Source: Candidatus Woesearchaeota archaeon
GTDB taxonomy: Archaea > Nanobdellota > Nanobdellia > Woesearchaeales > BS150m-G63
Length of the DNA: 48,347 nt
Reading direction: 5' to 3'
Assembly: GCA_016784165.1 (NCBI GenBank)
Contig: JADHVD010000009.1
Span: 1 to 48,347 of the forward strand
Position 1 is the stretch's first letter. Each line of letters opens with the position of its first letter. Under the pieces are notes generated by a model. That model was not told the DNA's origin. It searched no databases and saw only the letters and a program-made list of their open reading frames with translations. Shown one piece after another: positions 16,411 to 25,149 of this stretch. Both the position numbers and the translations under genes were made by a program.

Positions 16411-17106
16411 CTATTTTTTCATATAATATTTCTTTTTTTCCTCGCTAAATCGTTCAATTGAGTATCTTAACATTGTTCTTGGCATCTGTCTATAGTATCT
16501 ATCTAAAAATGCTTCCTCTGCTTTTTGATTTTTTTTACCTACTTCTCTTAACATCCATCCAACTGCTTTGTGGAGCAGATCGTGTTTGTCTTTTAACAGT
16601 ATCTCGGCTATGTTTAGTGTGTCCTCAAACTGATTGTTTTTGATGAATCTTAGTGTTGAGATTATTGCAATCCTTTTTGTCCATAAATGAGCTGATTTAG
16701 CAAAATCATATAAAATTGTTTTATCTTTCTCTAATAAATAATCTCCAATAATGTTTGGGCATGAGATATCCACTAGATCCCAGTTGTTTATGTTTTTTAT
16801 ATTTTGAATATAAAATTCATAGACTTCTTTTTTTCCTTGTTCATCTGAATTATTATATTTGTTGATTAAAATAACTAATGAAGTAAATCTGTACTCATGA
16901 ATATTAGTGTTTAGGAGCTCCTGTAATTGTTCTAGTGAACTTTTAGTGTATTTTTTAGCTATTGCTCTTTGAATTGGCACTTTGATGCCCAGAAAAACAT
17001 CCCCTTCCCCGTATTGGCCTTTTCCTGTTTTAAAGAATCTCTTTAAAATCTTTGCCTGTTCAGGGTTTGCTTGTTTCTGTAATTCCTCTTTTAGTTGGGC
17101 TATCAT
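16411..17106 (-). CDS. AlkD-like DNA alkylation repair protein
   Basis: 231 aa of HEAT-like helical repeats, the length of AlkD DNA glycosylases. Family hallmarks are FFKTGKGQYGEGDVFLGIKV (about 25-44), NNWDLVDISCP (about 110-120), and the late LLHKAVGWMLREVGKK. These enzymes excise bulky or charged alkylated bases such as N3- and N7-alkyl purines. The gene is flanked by two tRNA genes on the same strand. No RBS is visible. Confidence 0.9.
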   Translation of the reverse strand: MIAQLKEELQKQANPEQAKILKRFFKTGKGQYGEGDVFLGIKVPIQRAIAKKYTKSSLEQLQELLNTNIHEYRFTSLVILINKYNNSDEQGKKEVYEFYIQNIKNINNWDLVDISCPNIIGDYLLEKDKTILYDFAKSAHLWTKRIAIISTLRFIKNNQFEDTLNIAEILLKDKHDLLHKAVGWMLREVGKKNQKAEEAFLDRYYRQMPRTMLRYSIERFSEEKKKYYMKK

Positions 17107-17148
17107 AGTGAGAAAAATAAAAATATTATTTATTGGGATAATATAAAG

Positions 17149-17255
17149 TGGGCCTGGCGAGATTTGAACTCGCGACTTCTGGCTGTCTTAGTTGCTTTTT
17201 GTTTAAAGCGTAGTCATATAAGACCAGCGCTCTAACCAGACTGAGCTACAGGCCC
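17149..17255 (-). tRNA. tRNA-Ile (UAU) with 32-nt intron
   Basis: Acceptor GGGCCTG pairs with CAGGCCC, with discriminator A. The D arm is GCTC-AGTCTGGTTAGA-GC, and the T arm GCGAG-TTCAAAT-CTCGC. The anticodon stem CTGGT/GCCAG encloses CTTATA plus A after removing an intron at 17185-17216, giving loop CTTATAA and anticodon UAU. The intron is at the canonical 37/38 site and forms a standard bulge-helix-bulge: central helix CTTA/TAAG with 3-nt bulges TAT and ACA. UAU anticodons for isoleucine are rare in archaea, which normally use a modified CAU tRNA. Confidence 0.9.
17185..17216 (-). other. tRNA-Ile intron (bulge-helix-bulge)
   Basis: The 32-nt intron starts TGACTACGC and ends CTAAGAC in tRNA sense. 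Its cut sites fall after the second base of each 3-nt bulge, as archaeal splicing endonuclease requires. An internal stem GCTTT/AAAGC closes it. Confidence 0.85.
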
Positions 17256-17425
17256 GGAATTGTTTTCTTTTTTCTGAAATTATTTAAAAGTTGTGTTTTT
17301 AATTCCAGATGAGCTATTTGATCTATATCCAAATGCGAATATTCAGTTCTTTCGTCTTTTAATTTATCTAAAAATTTTCTTTCTACTTTATCAAGATATA
17401 TTGATATTGGTCTTTTTTTAGTCAT
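17246..17425 (-). CDS. Small ribbon-helix-helix-like protein
   Basis: 59 aa from the ATG at 17425, chosen over an upstream GTG because GGTG lies eight bases before it. The N-terminal KRPISIYLDKVERKFLDKL has the strand-then-helix pattern of CopG/MetJ-type DNA-binding proteins; the rest is helical with a basic end. The 3' end overlaps the tRNA-Ile gene by 10 bp. It is divergent from another RHH-like gene at 17548. Confidence 0.5.
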   Translation of the reverse strand: MTKKRPISIYLDKVERKFLDKLKDERTEYSHLDIDQIAHLELKTQLLNNFRKKKTIPGL

Positions 17426-17547
17426 TATTATCACCCATTATTAGATTTAGTGGTAAGAGTATTTAAACTTTTCGTTAGTGTAGAACAATAAAACTTATAT
17501 AAGAGTATATGTACTTTTAAGTACTGAAGTCGTGAGGTGATAAATTT

Positions 17548-17724
17548 ATGGCGAAAGCAGTACATTTTAGTGATATGCAGGTAGATTTGTATGATACTCT
17601 TGTAGCTCAGGGTATGGTTTCTATGGGTTTTAATGAGTTTGTTAGAGCAGCTTTTCACGAAAAGTTTGACTCTATTTATTTTAAAAAAAAAGGAGATGAT
17701 AATAATGACTTTAATGATAGTTGA
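17548..17724 (+). CDS. Ribbon-helix-helix-like protein (58 aa)
   Basis: The N-terminal AKAVHFSDMQVDLYDTLVAQ, followed by FNEFVRAAFHEKF, matches the beta-helix-helix layout of RHH proteins (MetJ/Arc/CopG), which act as DNA-binding regulators or antitoxins. The tail is acidic (GDDNNDFNDS). A strong GAGGTGA site precedes the ATG. The next gene starts inside its last 20 bp. Confidence 0.6.
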   Translation: MAKAVHFSDMQVDLYDTLVAQGMVSMGFNEFVRAAFHEKFDSIYFKKKGDDNNDFNDS

Positions 17725-17878
17725 AGTTTCTCCCAATGTACCTTTTTGGGATTTAGTTGAATTACAGACATATATTAGATTAAATTATAAAAATTTAATT
17801 AATGATGTTTGGATAGATTTAGAAGATGATAGTTTAAATTTAGCTAAGAAGGTAGTGAGGATAAATTTTTCAAGATGA
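17705..17878 (+). CDS. Hypothetical 57-aa protein overlapping the RHH gene
   Basis: The start at 17705 is supported by AAGGAGATGAT upstream. The gene overlaps the RHH-like gene by 20 bp, so translation is coupled. The product has a beta start (MIVEVSP), a helix with LQTYIRLNY, and a basic C-terminus. No family recognised. Toxin or partner of the RHH protein is a possibility suggested only by layout. Confidence 0.55.
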   Translation: MTLMIVEVSPNVPFWDLVELQTYIRLNYKNLINDVWIDLEDDSLNLAKKVVRINFSR

Positions 17879-17945
17879 TACAATCACTCTTTAGAAGAAT
17901 TAATTTGTTTATAAATATTGCTCTTTTCTTAAAAATTTTCGACAA

Positions 17946-17955
17946 TTTTATAAAT
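17946..17955 (+). promoter_or_regulatory. TATA-like box for polB
   Basis: TTTTATAAAT is centred 27 bp before the ATG at 17977. It supports that ATG as a leaderless start and argues against the longer frame that begins at 17875. Confidence 0.6.
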
Positions 17956-17976
17956 TTGGCCCTTTTAGGTCATCTT

Positions 17977-20451
17977 ATGGCAAAAATACAGTTTTACCCT
18001 TATGATTTAGACTATAAAGAAGTAGATAATAACTCGGTTGTTTATTTATTTGGAAGGTCTTCTAAAGGTAAAAGAATAACTGTAATTGATGATACTTTTA
18101 TTCCTTATTTTTTAGTTAAATCTAAACAAGAGGGAGATTTTGATAATTTAATGACTAAGATTGGGAAATTAAAATTAGAAGAAGACCAAAAGTCTTTTTC
18201 AGGAGTAGAAAAACAAATTAATTATGAAGTACTAAAAACAGAAAATATCACTAAAAAATCATCCGGGAAAGAAATTAATTTAATTAAAGTTTATGTTAAT
18301 AATTATAAAGCAATCTCCAAAATTTCAAAGATTGTACAAGAATGGGACTCCATAAAACAAATATATGAACATGATATTCCTTTTTTAAGAAGATATCTGG
18401 TAGATAAGGGAATTACTCCAATTACTTTAGTGGAAGTAGAAGGGGAATTTATAGCTCAAAAATCAAGAGGGGAAGTGTTTAAAGCAAAAAGTATTAAACA
18501 GTTCAGCGAAGATGCGATAAAAGAACCAAGAATGCTTGGTTTTGATATCGAAACTTATAATCCTGATGGAAAAGCGATCGAACCTGATAAATATCCTATT
18601 ATTATGGTTAGTTTTTATGGTAAAGATTATGAAAAAGTTATCACTTGGAAAAAATTCAAAACTAATGAAAAATATATTGAATTTGTAGATAGTGAAGTTG
18701 AGCTAATTGAAAAAATCAAAGAAGTTATTGAACATTATAAACCAGAAGCATTAGTTGGTTATTTTTCTGATGGATTTGATCTACCTTATATTGAAACAAG
18801 AGCTAAAAAGTATAAAATTAAACTAGATCTGGGATTAGATTATTCTAATTTATCTATAAATGGGCGTGATAAAACTGATGCAAAAATAAAAGGGATAATG
18901 CATTTAGATATCTTTAGTTTTATTAGAAGGGTTATTAGCAGAACAATGAAAACTGAAAGATACGATCTTAGTTCTGTATCTGAAGAATTATTAGGTGAGA
19001 AAAAAATAGATGTTGATTTGGAAAGATTATCAGATGTGTGGGATAATAAACCAAAAGAGTTAGAGATTTATTGTAAATATAACTTGAAAGATTCTATATT
19101 AGTCTATAATTTAGCTAAAAAAGTAATGCCAAATATGTTAGAATTGGTAAAAATTGTGGGTATGTTGCCTTATAAAGTAGCAAGAATGGGTTTTAGTCAA
19201 TTAGTTGAATCATATTTATTGAATCAAAGTTATATTTTTAATGAATTAATTCCAAGTAGACCCAATCATGAAGATATAAAACAAAGAAGAATGATTACTT
19301 ATAAGGGTGCGTTTGTATATGAACCCAAAGCAGGAATGTATGAAAATATTGCAATATTAGATTATAGGAGTCTATATCCAACCATCATTAGTTCTCATAA
19401 TATTTCCCCTGAAACATTAGATTGTACTTGTTGTGGGGGCAAAAAAACACCTGATGAAAAATATTGGTTCTGTGAAAAGAAAAAAGGATTTATCCCCTTA
19501 GTTGTAGATGATTTGATTACTAGGAGAATGAGAATCAAAGAAATGATTGCTAAAAAAGATAAAAAAGATGCTGTTTTGGCTGCAAGGAGCGAAGCATTGA
19601 AAGTTTTAGCTAATAGTTTATATGGTTATTATGGGTTTTTTGGTGCGAGATGGTACTGCATGGAATGTGCTAAAAGTATCACTGCATGGGGTAGATATTA
19701 TATTCATAATGTGATAGATAAAGCTGAAAAAGCAGGATTTAAGGTCATTTACAGCGATACAGATAGCGTATTTTTGTTAATGGGCAATCTGAATAAAAAA
19801 GATATTGATAAATTTATTAGTCAAATAAATGTTGAACTTCCTGGATTAATGGAATTAGAATATGAAGGTCTTTATACTTCTGGAATTTTTGTTTCTATGA
19901 AAGGTAAAGAAACTGGGGCAAAGAAAAAATATGCTATGATTTCTGAAGATGGAACTCTTAAAATAACTGGATTTGAAACTGTTCGTAGAAATTGGAGTTT
20001 AGTCGCAAAAAATGTACAAAAGAAAATCCTTGAGATGATATTAAAAGAAAAAGATGTTGAAAAAGCATTGAAATATGTTAAAAAAATTATCGACGAACTA
20101 AGAAAAAACAAAGTAGGTATTGAAAAAGTTATGATTAGCACACAATTGAAAAAAAATGTTGAGGATTATATTCAAATTGGACCTCATGTTGCTGTTGCAA
20201 AAAGAATGAAAGGAAAAGGAATTGATGTTGGTGCAGGTTCAATGATAAGGTATGTAATTATGAAAGGAAAAGGAATGATAAGAGATAGGGCTAGGATGGT
20301 AGAAGAAATAGGTAATGAAAAATATGATTCTGATTATTATATAAATCATCAAGTTGTTCCCGCCGTTGAAAGTATTTTTTCTGTATTTAACATAAAAAAA
20401 GAAGATATTGCTTCTGAAAAAGAACAGAGTGGATTAAGTGACTTTTTTTAA
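17977..20451 (+). CDS. polB: DNA polymerase family B
   Basis: 824 aa from the ATG 27 bp after a TATA-like box; homologues also begin about M-x-K-I-Q-F. The 3'-5' exonuclease has GFDIETYNPDG (Asp about 190) and GYFSDGFDLPYI. Polymerase motifs are DYRSLYPTIISSHN (motif A, about 458), KVLANSLYGYYGFFGAR (motif B, about 545) and VIYSDTDSVF (motif C, about 590), where Ser replaces the usual Gly of YGDTDS. A Cys cluster CTCCGG follows motif A with a later FCEKK. The C-terminus QSGLSDFF is a PIP box for binding PCNA. It is the replicative or repair polymerase. Confidence 0.97.
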   Translation: MAKIQFYPYDLDYKEVDNNSVVYLFGRSSKGKRITVIDDTFIPYFLVKSKQEGDFDNLMTKIGKLKLEEDQKSFSGVEKQINYEVLKTENITKKSSGKEINLIKVYVNNYKAISKISKIVQEWDSIKQIYEHDIPFLRRYLVDKGITPITLVEVEGEFIAQKSRGEVFKAKSIKQFSEDAIKEPRMLGFDIETYNPDGKAIEPDKYPIIMVSFYGKDYEKVITWKKFKTNEKYIEFVDSEVELIEKIKEVIEHYKPEALVGYFSDGFDLPYIETRAKKYKIKLDLGLDYSNLSINGRDKTDAKIKGIMHLDIFSFIRRVISRTMKTERYDLSSVSEELLGEKKIDVDLERLSDVWDNKPKELEIYCKYNLKDSILVYNLAKKVMPNMLELVKIVGMLPYKVARMGFSQLVESYLLNQSYIFNELIPSRPNHEDIKQRRMITYKGAFVYEPKAGMYENIAILDYRSLYPTIISSHNISPETLDCTCCGGKKTPDEKYWFCEKKKGFIPLVVDDLITRRMRIKEMIAKKDKKDAVLAARSEALKVLANSLYGYYGFFGARWYCMECAKSITAWGRYYIHNVIDKAEKAGFKVIYSDTDSVFLLMGNLNKKDIDKFISQINVELPGLMELEYEGLYTSGIFVSMKGKETGAKKKYAMISEDGTLKITGFETVRRNWSLVAKNVQKKILEMILKEKDVEKALKYVKKIIDELRKNKVGIEKVMISTQLKKNVEDYIQIGPHVAVAKRMKGKGIDVGAGSMIRYVIMKGKGMIRDRARMVEEIGNEKYDSDYYINHQVVPAVESIFSVFNIKKEDIASEKEQSGLSDFF

Positions 20452-20516
20452 AATTGAAAAAATTATTATTTTTAGTAAATTATTTATATTAGCTTTACTT
20501 TAAGTAATTAAATTCT

Positions 20517-20663
20517 ATGGAAGATCTAAATATATTTAATTCTGTCGAGGCATTAGAACCTAAGTGTCCAAAATGTGGCGTTAAAATAGATTATGGAGTA
20601 ACCACTGAATATAGCGATAAACATGAGACTCACGTATGTCAGTGTGGTTATGTTATGGATTGA
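20517..20663 (+). CDS. Zinc-ribbon micro-protein (48 aa)
   Basis: An acidic N-terminus is followed by PKCPKCGVKIDYG and, 20 residues on, VCQCGYVMD, giving Cys pairs C-x2-C and C-x-C of a zinc ribbon. A TATA-like TTATTTATATTA lies about 30 bp upstream. Specific function unknown. Confidence 0.65.
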   Translation: MEDLNIFNSVEALEPKCPKCGVKIDYGVTTEYSDKHETHVCQCGYVMD

Positions 20664-20717
20664 TATTAAAAAGATTAAAATTCTTATTTTTTGTTAATCT
20701 ATCTAAACAAACAACAA

Positions 20718-20728
20718 CTTTTATAAAT
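20718..20728 (+). promoter_or_regulatory. TATA-like box for ileS
   Basis: CTTTTATAAAT is centred 27 bp before the ileS ATG, which has no ribosome binding site. A leaderless transcript is predicted. Confidence 0.55.
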
Positions 20729-20750
20729 AAAAAGTCTTCTAAAATAAGTT

Positions 20751-23700
20751 ATGAAAAGTTATGATGCACAAAAAGTAGAAGAAACCACTCTGAAGTTTTG
20801 GGAAAAGAGAGAAGTTTACAAGAAAGTCAAGACTAAAAACAAGGGTAAAAAAAATTACTATTTCTTAGATGGTCCTCCATACACAAGTGGAAAAGTGCAT
20901 ATAGGTACTGCTTGGAATAAATCACTGAAAGATGCTATTTTAAGATATAAAAGAATGAAAGGATTAGATGTGTGGGATAGGGCTGGTTATGATATGCATG
21001 GATTGCCAACAGCTCATAAGATTCAGGCTAAAAATAAATTAAAAGACAAAGAAGATATTCAAAAATTTGGGGTTGCCAAATTTATCAAAGAATGTAAGAA
21101 ATTCTCAACAGACAACATGAAAGTGATGAATAAAGATTTCGCTAGATTGGGTGTATGGATGGATTTTGAAAATGCTTACCAAACAATAGAAAACAGTTTT
21201 ATCGAAGGATGTTGGTGGTTAGTTAAAAAAGCACACGAAAAAAAAAGATTATACGAAGGGAAAAAAACAATGCACTGGTGTGCAGAATGCGCAACCGCAT
21301 TAGCAAAACACGAATTAGAATATAAAGAAGTGGAAGATACGTCAATATTTGTAAAACTTCAAGTTGTTGGAGCAGAAAAAGAATTCTTGATTATTTGGAC
21401 AACAACTCCTTGGACTATCCCATATAATTTGGCTATAATGGCCAACCCTAAATTTGAATATATTAAAGCAAAAGTTGGAGATGAAACTTGGATTTTAGCT
21501 AAAGATTTAGCAAATATATTGATTAGTTCTGTTGCCAACAAAAAATTCCAAACAATAGAAACTTTCAAAGGAAAAAAACTTGAAGGATTAAAATATAATC
21601 ATCCTTTTGAAAAAGATATTCAACCATTTAAAGATATAAGCTCAGACAAATTACACACAGTAGTCATGAGTGACCAATATGTTGATTTAAGTGCTGGTTC
21701 TGGTTTAGTGCATTGTGCTCCTGGATGTGGTCCAGAAGATTATGAAGTTGGACACAAAAACAAACTACCCGCATTCAATAATTTAGATCATAAAGGGCAA
21801 TTCCCAGATACTATGGGACAATTTTCAGGATTATTTGCTAAAAAAGATGACCAAAAATTTATATCTGCATTAGAAAAACAAGGAGCTCTGATTGGTTCAA
21901 ATGAAGTTGAGCACGATTATGCCCATTGTTGGAGATGTAAATCACCTGTTATTTTCAGAACAACAAAGCAGTGGTTTTTCAAGATAGAAGATTTAAAAGA
22001 AAATATGAGGGAACTTAACAAAAACATAAACTGGGTTCCTGATTGGGCTGGAAACAAACAATTTGATTCTTGGTTAGATAATTTGAGAGACAATTCAATC
22101 ACTAGACAAAGATTTTGGGGAACTCCAGTTCCTATTTGGAAATGTAGCGAATGTAATAATTATACTGTAATTGGAAGTATAGATGAATTAAAAAAACAAG
22201 TGGGTAAAATTCCAGATGATTTACACATTCCTTGGATTGATAATATAACTATGAAATGTAAATGTGGTGGAATTAAAAAGAGAATTCCAGATATTCTTGA
22301 TGTGTGGATAGATGCTGGAACTACTTCTTGGACCTGCTTAGATTATCCTCAGAAAAGAGATTTATTCAAAAAATTATGGCCAGCCGAATTTATCTTAGAG
22401 GGAAAAGACCAGATAAGGGGTTGGTTTAATTTATTATTTGTTGCTTCAATGATAGGGATGGAAAAACCAAGTTATAAATCTGTTTATATGCATGGATTTG
22501 TACAAGATGCTCAAGGCAGAAAAATGTCCAAAAGTTTAGGAAATTACATTCTCCCTCAAGAAGTTATTGATAAATATGGTGCAGATACTCTTAGATATTA
22601 TCTTATAGGGGCCGCAAATCCTGGATTAGATGTTAATTATAATTTTGACGATATGAAATTAAAACATAAAAATCTAGGTGTATTATGGAATGTTCAAAAT
22701 TATTTAATTCAATTATCAAGAGAGTTAAAGAAAAATCCAAAAAATCTTGATGAAGTGTTAATCAAAAACACATTATCTGTTGAAGAGAGGTATATTCTTT
22801 CAAAATTAAATAGCACTATTAAAAAAACATCACAATTTTTTGAAAAATATGAACTTAATGAAGTTCCATTAGTTATAGAGGAATTATTCTTAGATTTAAG
22901 TAGAACTTATATCCAATTAACAAGAGAAAAGATAATTAAATCAAAAGAAGAGAAAGAAGTTGTAATGCATACACTTTACAAATGTTTATTGGGTATATTA
23001 AAATTATTTGCCCCTATTGCGCCATTTATTTCAGAAGAGATTTATCAAAATTTAAGAGACGAATTTACATTAAAAGAAGAAAGTGTACATTTATTTGATT
23101 GGCCTGAATATAATGCTAAATCTATTGACAAAAAACTAGAAGAAAATGTGATGATAATAGGGAATATTATTCAATCTGGTTTGGCTGTTAGGGAAAAATT
23201 AAACTTAGGAGTCAGATGGCCAATAAAAGAAGCCATAATTGTAAGTAAAGAAAAAGAAATATTAAAAGCAGTTGAGTTGTTAGGGGATATATTAAAAACT
23301 CAACTCAATGTCAAAGAAATAAAAGTAGAACCAGAAATGCCTTTGGTAAAAAGAAAAATCAAAGCCAATTATGCTAAATTAGCTCCTGTTTTCAAAGATA
23401 AAACACCTATAATTGTATCTAAATTAGCTTTACAAAGTGCTGAAACTATTCTTGGCCATTTAGAAGGGGGAGATAAATATGTTCTAAAAGTTGGAAAAGA
23501 CAAATTTGAACTTAGAAAAGAACACATTATAGTTGAAAGGGATGTCCCCCAACCATTTGTTGAAGGAGAATTTAGAAAAGGATTAATATATTTAAATGGC
23601 GAAAGAAATGATGAATTAGAAGCAGAAGGTTATGCAAGAGAGATTATGAGGAGGGTACAATCTTTAAGGAAAACTGCTGGTTTAAGAAAACAAGATAATA

Positions 23701-23888
23701 TTTCTTTATTTGTAAAAATTAACTCTGATTTAGTTGAAATGTTAAATGGGTGGGAAGAACAAATAAAAGAAAAAGTGGGGGCAGAACACATTAAAATTTC
23801 TGAACTTAACCCTGGAAGAAAACATAAACATTACAGTAAAGAGAAAGTTAAAGGAGAAGAATTTGAGTTGTTTTTTGATTGCATTTAA
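20751..23888 (+). CDS. ileS: Isoleucyl-tRNA synthetase
   Basis: 1045 aa, as expected for the archaeal/eukaryotic-type IleRS. It has the HIGH-type motif DGPPYTSGKVHIGTAWNK (about 40-57) and the CP1 editing domain with WTTTPWTIPYNLA (about 216). Knuckle Cys are CAEC (about 177), CWRC (about 392) and CSEC/CKC (464-504). KMSKSLGNYILP is at 591-602. An anticodon-binding helical region and a C-terminal domain follow. It charges tRNA-Ile, whose UAU isoacceptor gene lies 3.5 kb upstream in this window. Its last 4 bp overlap the convergent JAMM-like gene. Confidence 0.97.
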   Translation: MKSYDAQKVEETTLKFWEKREVYKKVKTKNKGKKNYYFLDGPPYTSGKVHIGTAWNKSLKDAILRYKRMKGLDVWDRAGYDMHGLPTAHKIQAKNKLKDKEDIQKFGVAKFIKECKKFSTDNMKVMNKDFARLGVWMDFENAYQTIENSFIEGCWWLVKKAHEKKRLYEGKKTMHWCAECATALAKHELEYKEVEDTSIFVKLQVVGAEKEFLIIWTTTPWTIPYNLAIMANPKFEYIKAKVGDETWILAKDLANILISSVANKKFQTIETFKGKKLEGLKYNHPFEKDIQPFKDISSDKLHTVVMSDQYVDLSAGSGLVHCAPGCGPEDYEVGHKNKLPAFNNLDHKGQFPDTMGQFSGLFAKKDDQKFISALEKQGALIGSNEVEHDYAHCWRCKSPVIFRTTKQWFFKIEDLKENMRELNKNINWVPDWAGNKQFDSWLDNLRDNSITRQRFWGTPVPIWKCSECNNYTVIGSIDELKKQVGKIPDDLHIPWIDNITMKCKCGGIKKRIPDILDVWIDAGTTSWTCLDYPQKRDLFKKLWPAEFILEGKDQIRGWFNLLFVASMIGMEKPSYKSVYMHGFVQDAQGRKMSKSLGNYILPQEVIDKYGADTLRYYLIGAANPGLDVNYNFDDMKLKHKNLGVLWNVQNYLIQLSRELKKNPKNLDEVLIKNTLSVEERYILSKLNSTIKKTSQFFEKYELNEVPLVIEELFLDLSRTYIQLTREKIIKSKEEKEVVMHTLYKCLLGILKLFAPIAPFISEEIYQNLRDEFTLKEESVHLFDWPEYNAKSIDKKLEENVMIIGNIIQSGLAVREKLNLGVRWPIKEAIIVSKEKEILKAVELLGDILKTQLNVKEIKVEPEMPLVKRKIKANYAKLAPVFKDKTPIIVSKLALQSAETILGHLEGGDKYVLKVGKDKFELRKEHIIVERDVPQPFVEGEFRKGLIYLNGERNDELEAEGYAREIMRRVQSLRKTAGLRKQDNISLFVKINSDLVEMLNGWEEQIKEKVGAEHIKISELNPGRKHKHYSKEKVKGEEFELFFDCI

Positions 23889-24505
23889 GGTTTTTCTATT
23901 TCAAAATCAATAGATGGATATAATTCAGTATTACGTTTAGTATTTGATAATTGCCATAATATCCAATAAGGCATTTCCATTTTTTTTGCTTCCAATCTAA
24001 ATTCTGATTCAGTCATGTTTAATGATTTTGAAAAATCTTTTTTATGTTCTGGAAAATAATCTTTATGATATCCCGCAACAAATGGAGTTTTTGGCCAATA
24101 TTCTTGTGCTTGAGCAGAAATCACCAATTCTAATGGGCTTTGCATATTAATTAATTCTGTACGATCATAATGACTTGGAACAATTTCTTGGTCTTCTATA
24201 GGGTGAGTGTGATAACTGAAAATTTTACCATCTTTTTGATTAAATTGGTATTGTGCTAAAGACAAATTCTCTTTTATACCTTGATTAAAAGCATTAATAT
24301 CTGATATTAATTCTCTATTGAATTTTAATTGATATTCATTACTTTTTTCTACTAAATCAGAAAGAATGTCTTTAAAAGGAATAGATGTTAGAACTCTATC
24401 TTCAGAGGGTAAATATAGTCCAAAAGAGCCCAATTCTCGCTTGATTTCTTTAGATTCCTCTAATACACTAAGAAAATTTTCATAGCTGTTAAAGTCTATT
24501 TTCAT
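23885..24505 (-). CDS. JAMM/MPN-like metal protein
   Basis: 206 aa. The segment SYHTHPIEDQEIVPSHYDR carries His99-x-His101-Pro, Ser111 and Asp114. The layout is that of the JAMM zinc-peptidase motif (H-x-H-P ... S-x2-D), but with 12 rather than the canonical 10 residues between the second His and Asp. JAMM proteins remove ubiquitin-like tags or act in related peptidase roles. The surrounding sequence (LELVISAQAQEYWPKTPFVAGY) fits an MPN core strand. No partner gene is near. The start is the ATG at 24505. Confidence 0.6.
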   Translation of the reverse strand: MKIDFNSYENFLSVLEESKEIKRELGSFGLYLPSEDRVLTSIPFKDILSDLVEKSNEYQLKFNRELISDINAFNQGIKENLSLAQYQFNQKDGKIFSYHTHPIEDQEIVPSHYDRTELINMQSPLELVISAQAQEYWPKTPFVAGYHKDYFPEHKKDFSKSLNMTESEFRLEAKKMEMPYWILWQLSNTKRNTELYPSIDFEIEKP

Positions 24506-24639
24506 GCTTTATAGGGGAGAGTGTGGGTGGTTTATAAACTTTTTTGTTTTCATTACCTATTAGTGGTAAATAAAACGAAACATTTATAAAAGAAAGACCC
24601 TAAATAGGTTATATTGAAACCTAAAGGGGGTATAATAAA

Positions 24640-25071
24640 ATGAAAAAAAATTATAATTTTAAAGTTGGACAAGATGCAATGCCTTATTTGAGAAGGGTAG
24701 AAAAACAAAAAACAATTAAAAAAAGAATAAGGGATGGGGCAATCACTTTGGCAGCTATAGTCGCTATTGGTGCTGGAGGGGGATATCTTTTAGGTAAGGC
24801 AGATCCTTATAAATCAGAAATTGAAAAAATTCAGAATGCTCCTACAATTGAAGCTTATGTTCAAGGTAATGAAGTGTGGGGAAGATTTCAAAGAGAAGAT
24901 CTCTTGCATGGACAACCAACTTATCATGAATTCTTAAGGGAAATTAAAAAAAGAAATGAAGGGAATATGGTTTTTTATAATGATTGTATGGATGTTTTTG
25001 ATTTCAAGAGTCAACCTATAAATTGGCCAGATATTGATGGTGATGGTCAAGCAGGTAAATATAGAAACTAA
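24640..25071 (+). CDS. Single-pass membrane protein with C-terminal DxDxDG motif
   Basis: 143 aa. A basic N-terminal cytoplasmic segment (1-32) is followed by one membrane helix (about 33-52, AITLAAIVAIGAGGGYLLG) and an external domain of about 90 residues. The C-terminus DIDGDGQAGKYRN has a calcium-loop-like pattern (D-x-D-x-D-G). A strong GGGGGT site lies before the ATG. No family recognised. The transcript probably ends at the hairpin at 25094. Confidence 0.65.
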   Translation: MKKNYNFKVGQDAMPYLRRVEKQKTIKKRIRDGAITLAAIVAIGAGGGYLLGKADPYKSEIEKIQNAPTIEAYVQGNEVWGRFQREDLLHGQPTYHEFLREIKKRNEGNMVFYNDCMDVFDFKSQPINWPDIDGDGQAGKYRN

Positions 25072-25084
25072 TTTTCCTAAGACT

Positions 25085-25124
25085 AAAAAACACCTTCAGC
25101 AATATCAATTGGTGAAGCTTTTTT
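25085..25124. terminator. Bidirectional terminator hairpin
   Basis: CTTCA-G-CAAT-ATCA-ATTG-G-TGAAG (25094-25117) forms a stem with one G/G mismatch and a 4-nt loop. It is followed by T6 on the plus strand (25119-25124) and flanked by A6 (25085-25090), which reads T6 on the minus strand. It sits between convergent genes, so it could end both transcripts. Confidence 0.6.
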
Positions 25125-25149
25125 GTTTAATAGATGTAGTGAAAAACAT

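Noticed and set aside
17246-17255. Frame conflict between the RHH-like gene and tRNA-Ile
   Set aside because: The 10-bp overlap involves only the acceptor end of the tRNA and the last codons; both features are otherwise well supported, so neither was dropped.
17431-17736. Minus-strand frame of 101 codons
   Set aside because: It overlaps the RHH-like gene on the plus strand, which has a strong ribosome binding site and a coherent fold pattern.
17875-17976. N-terminal extension of DNA polymerase B by 34 residues
   Set aside because: The extension is hydrophobic, unlike PolB N-termini, and contains the TATA-like box placed 27 bp before the ATG at 17977.
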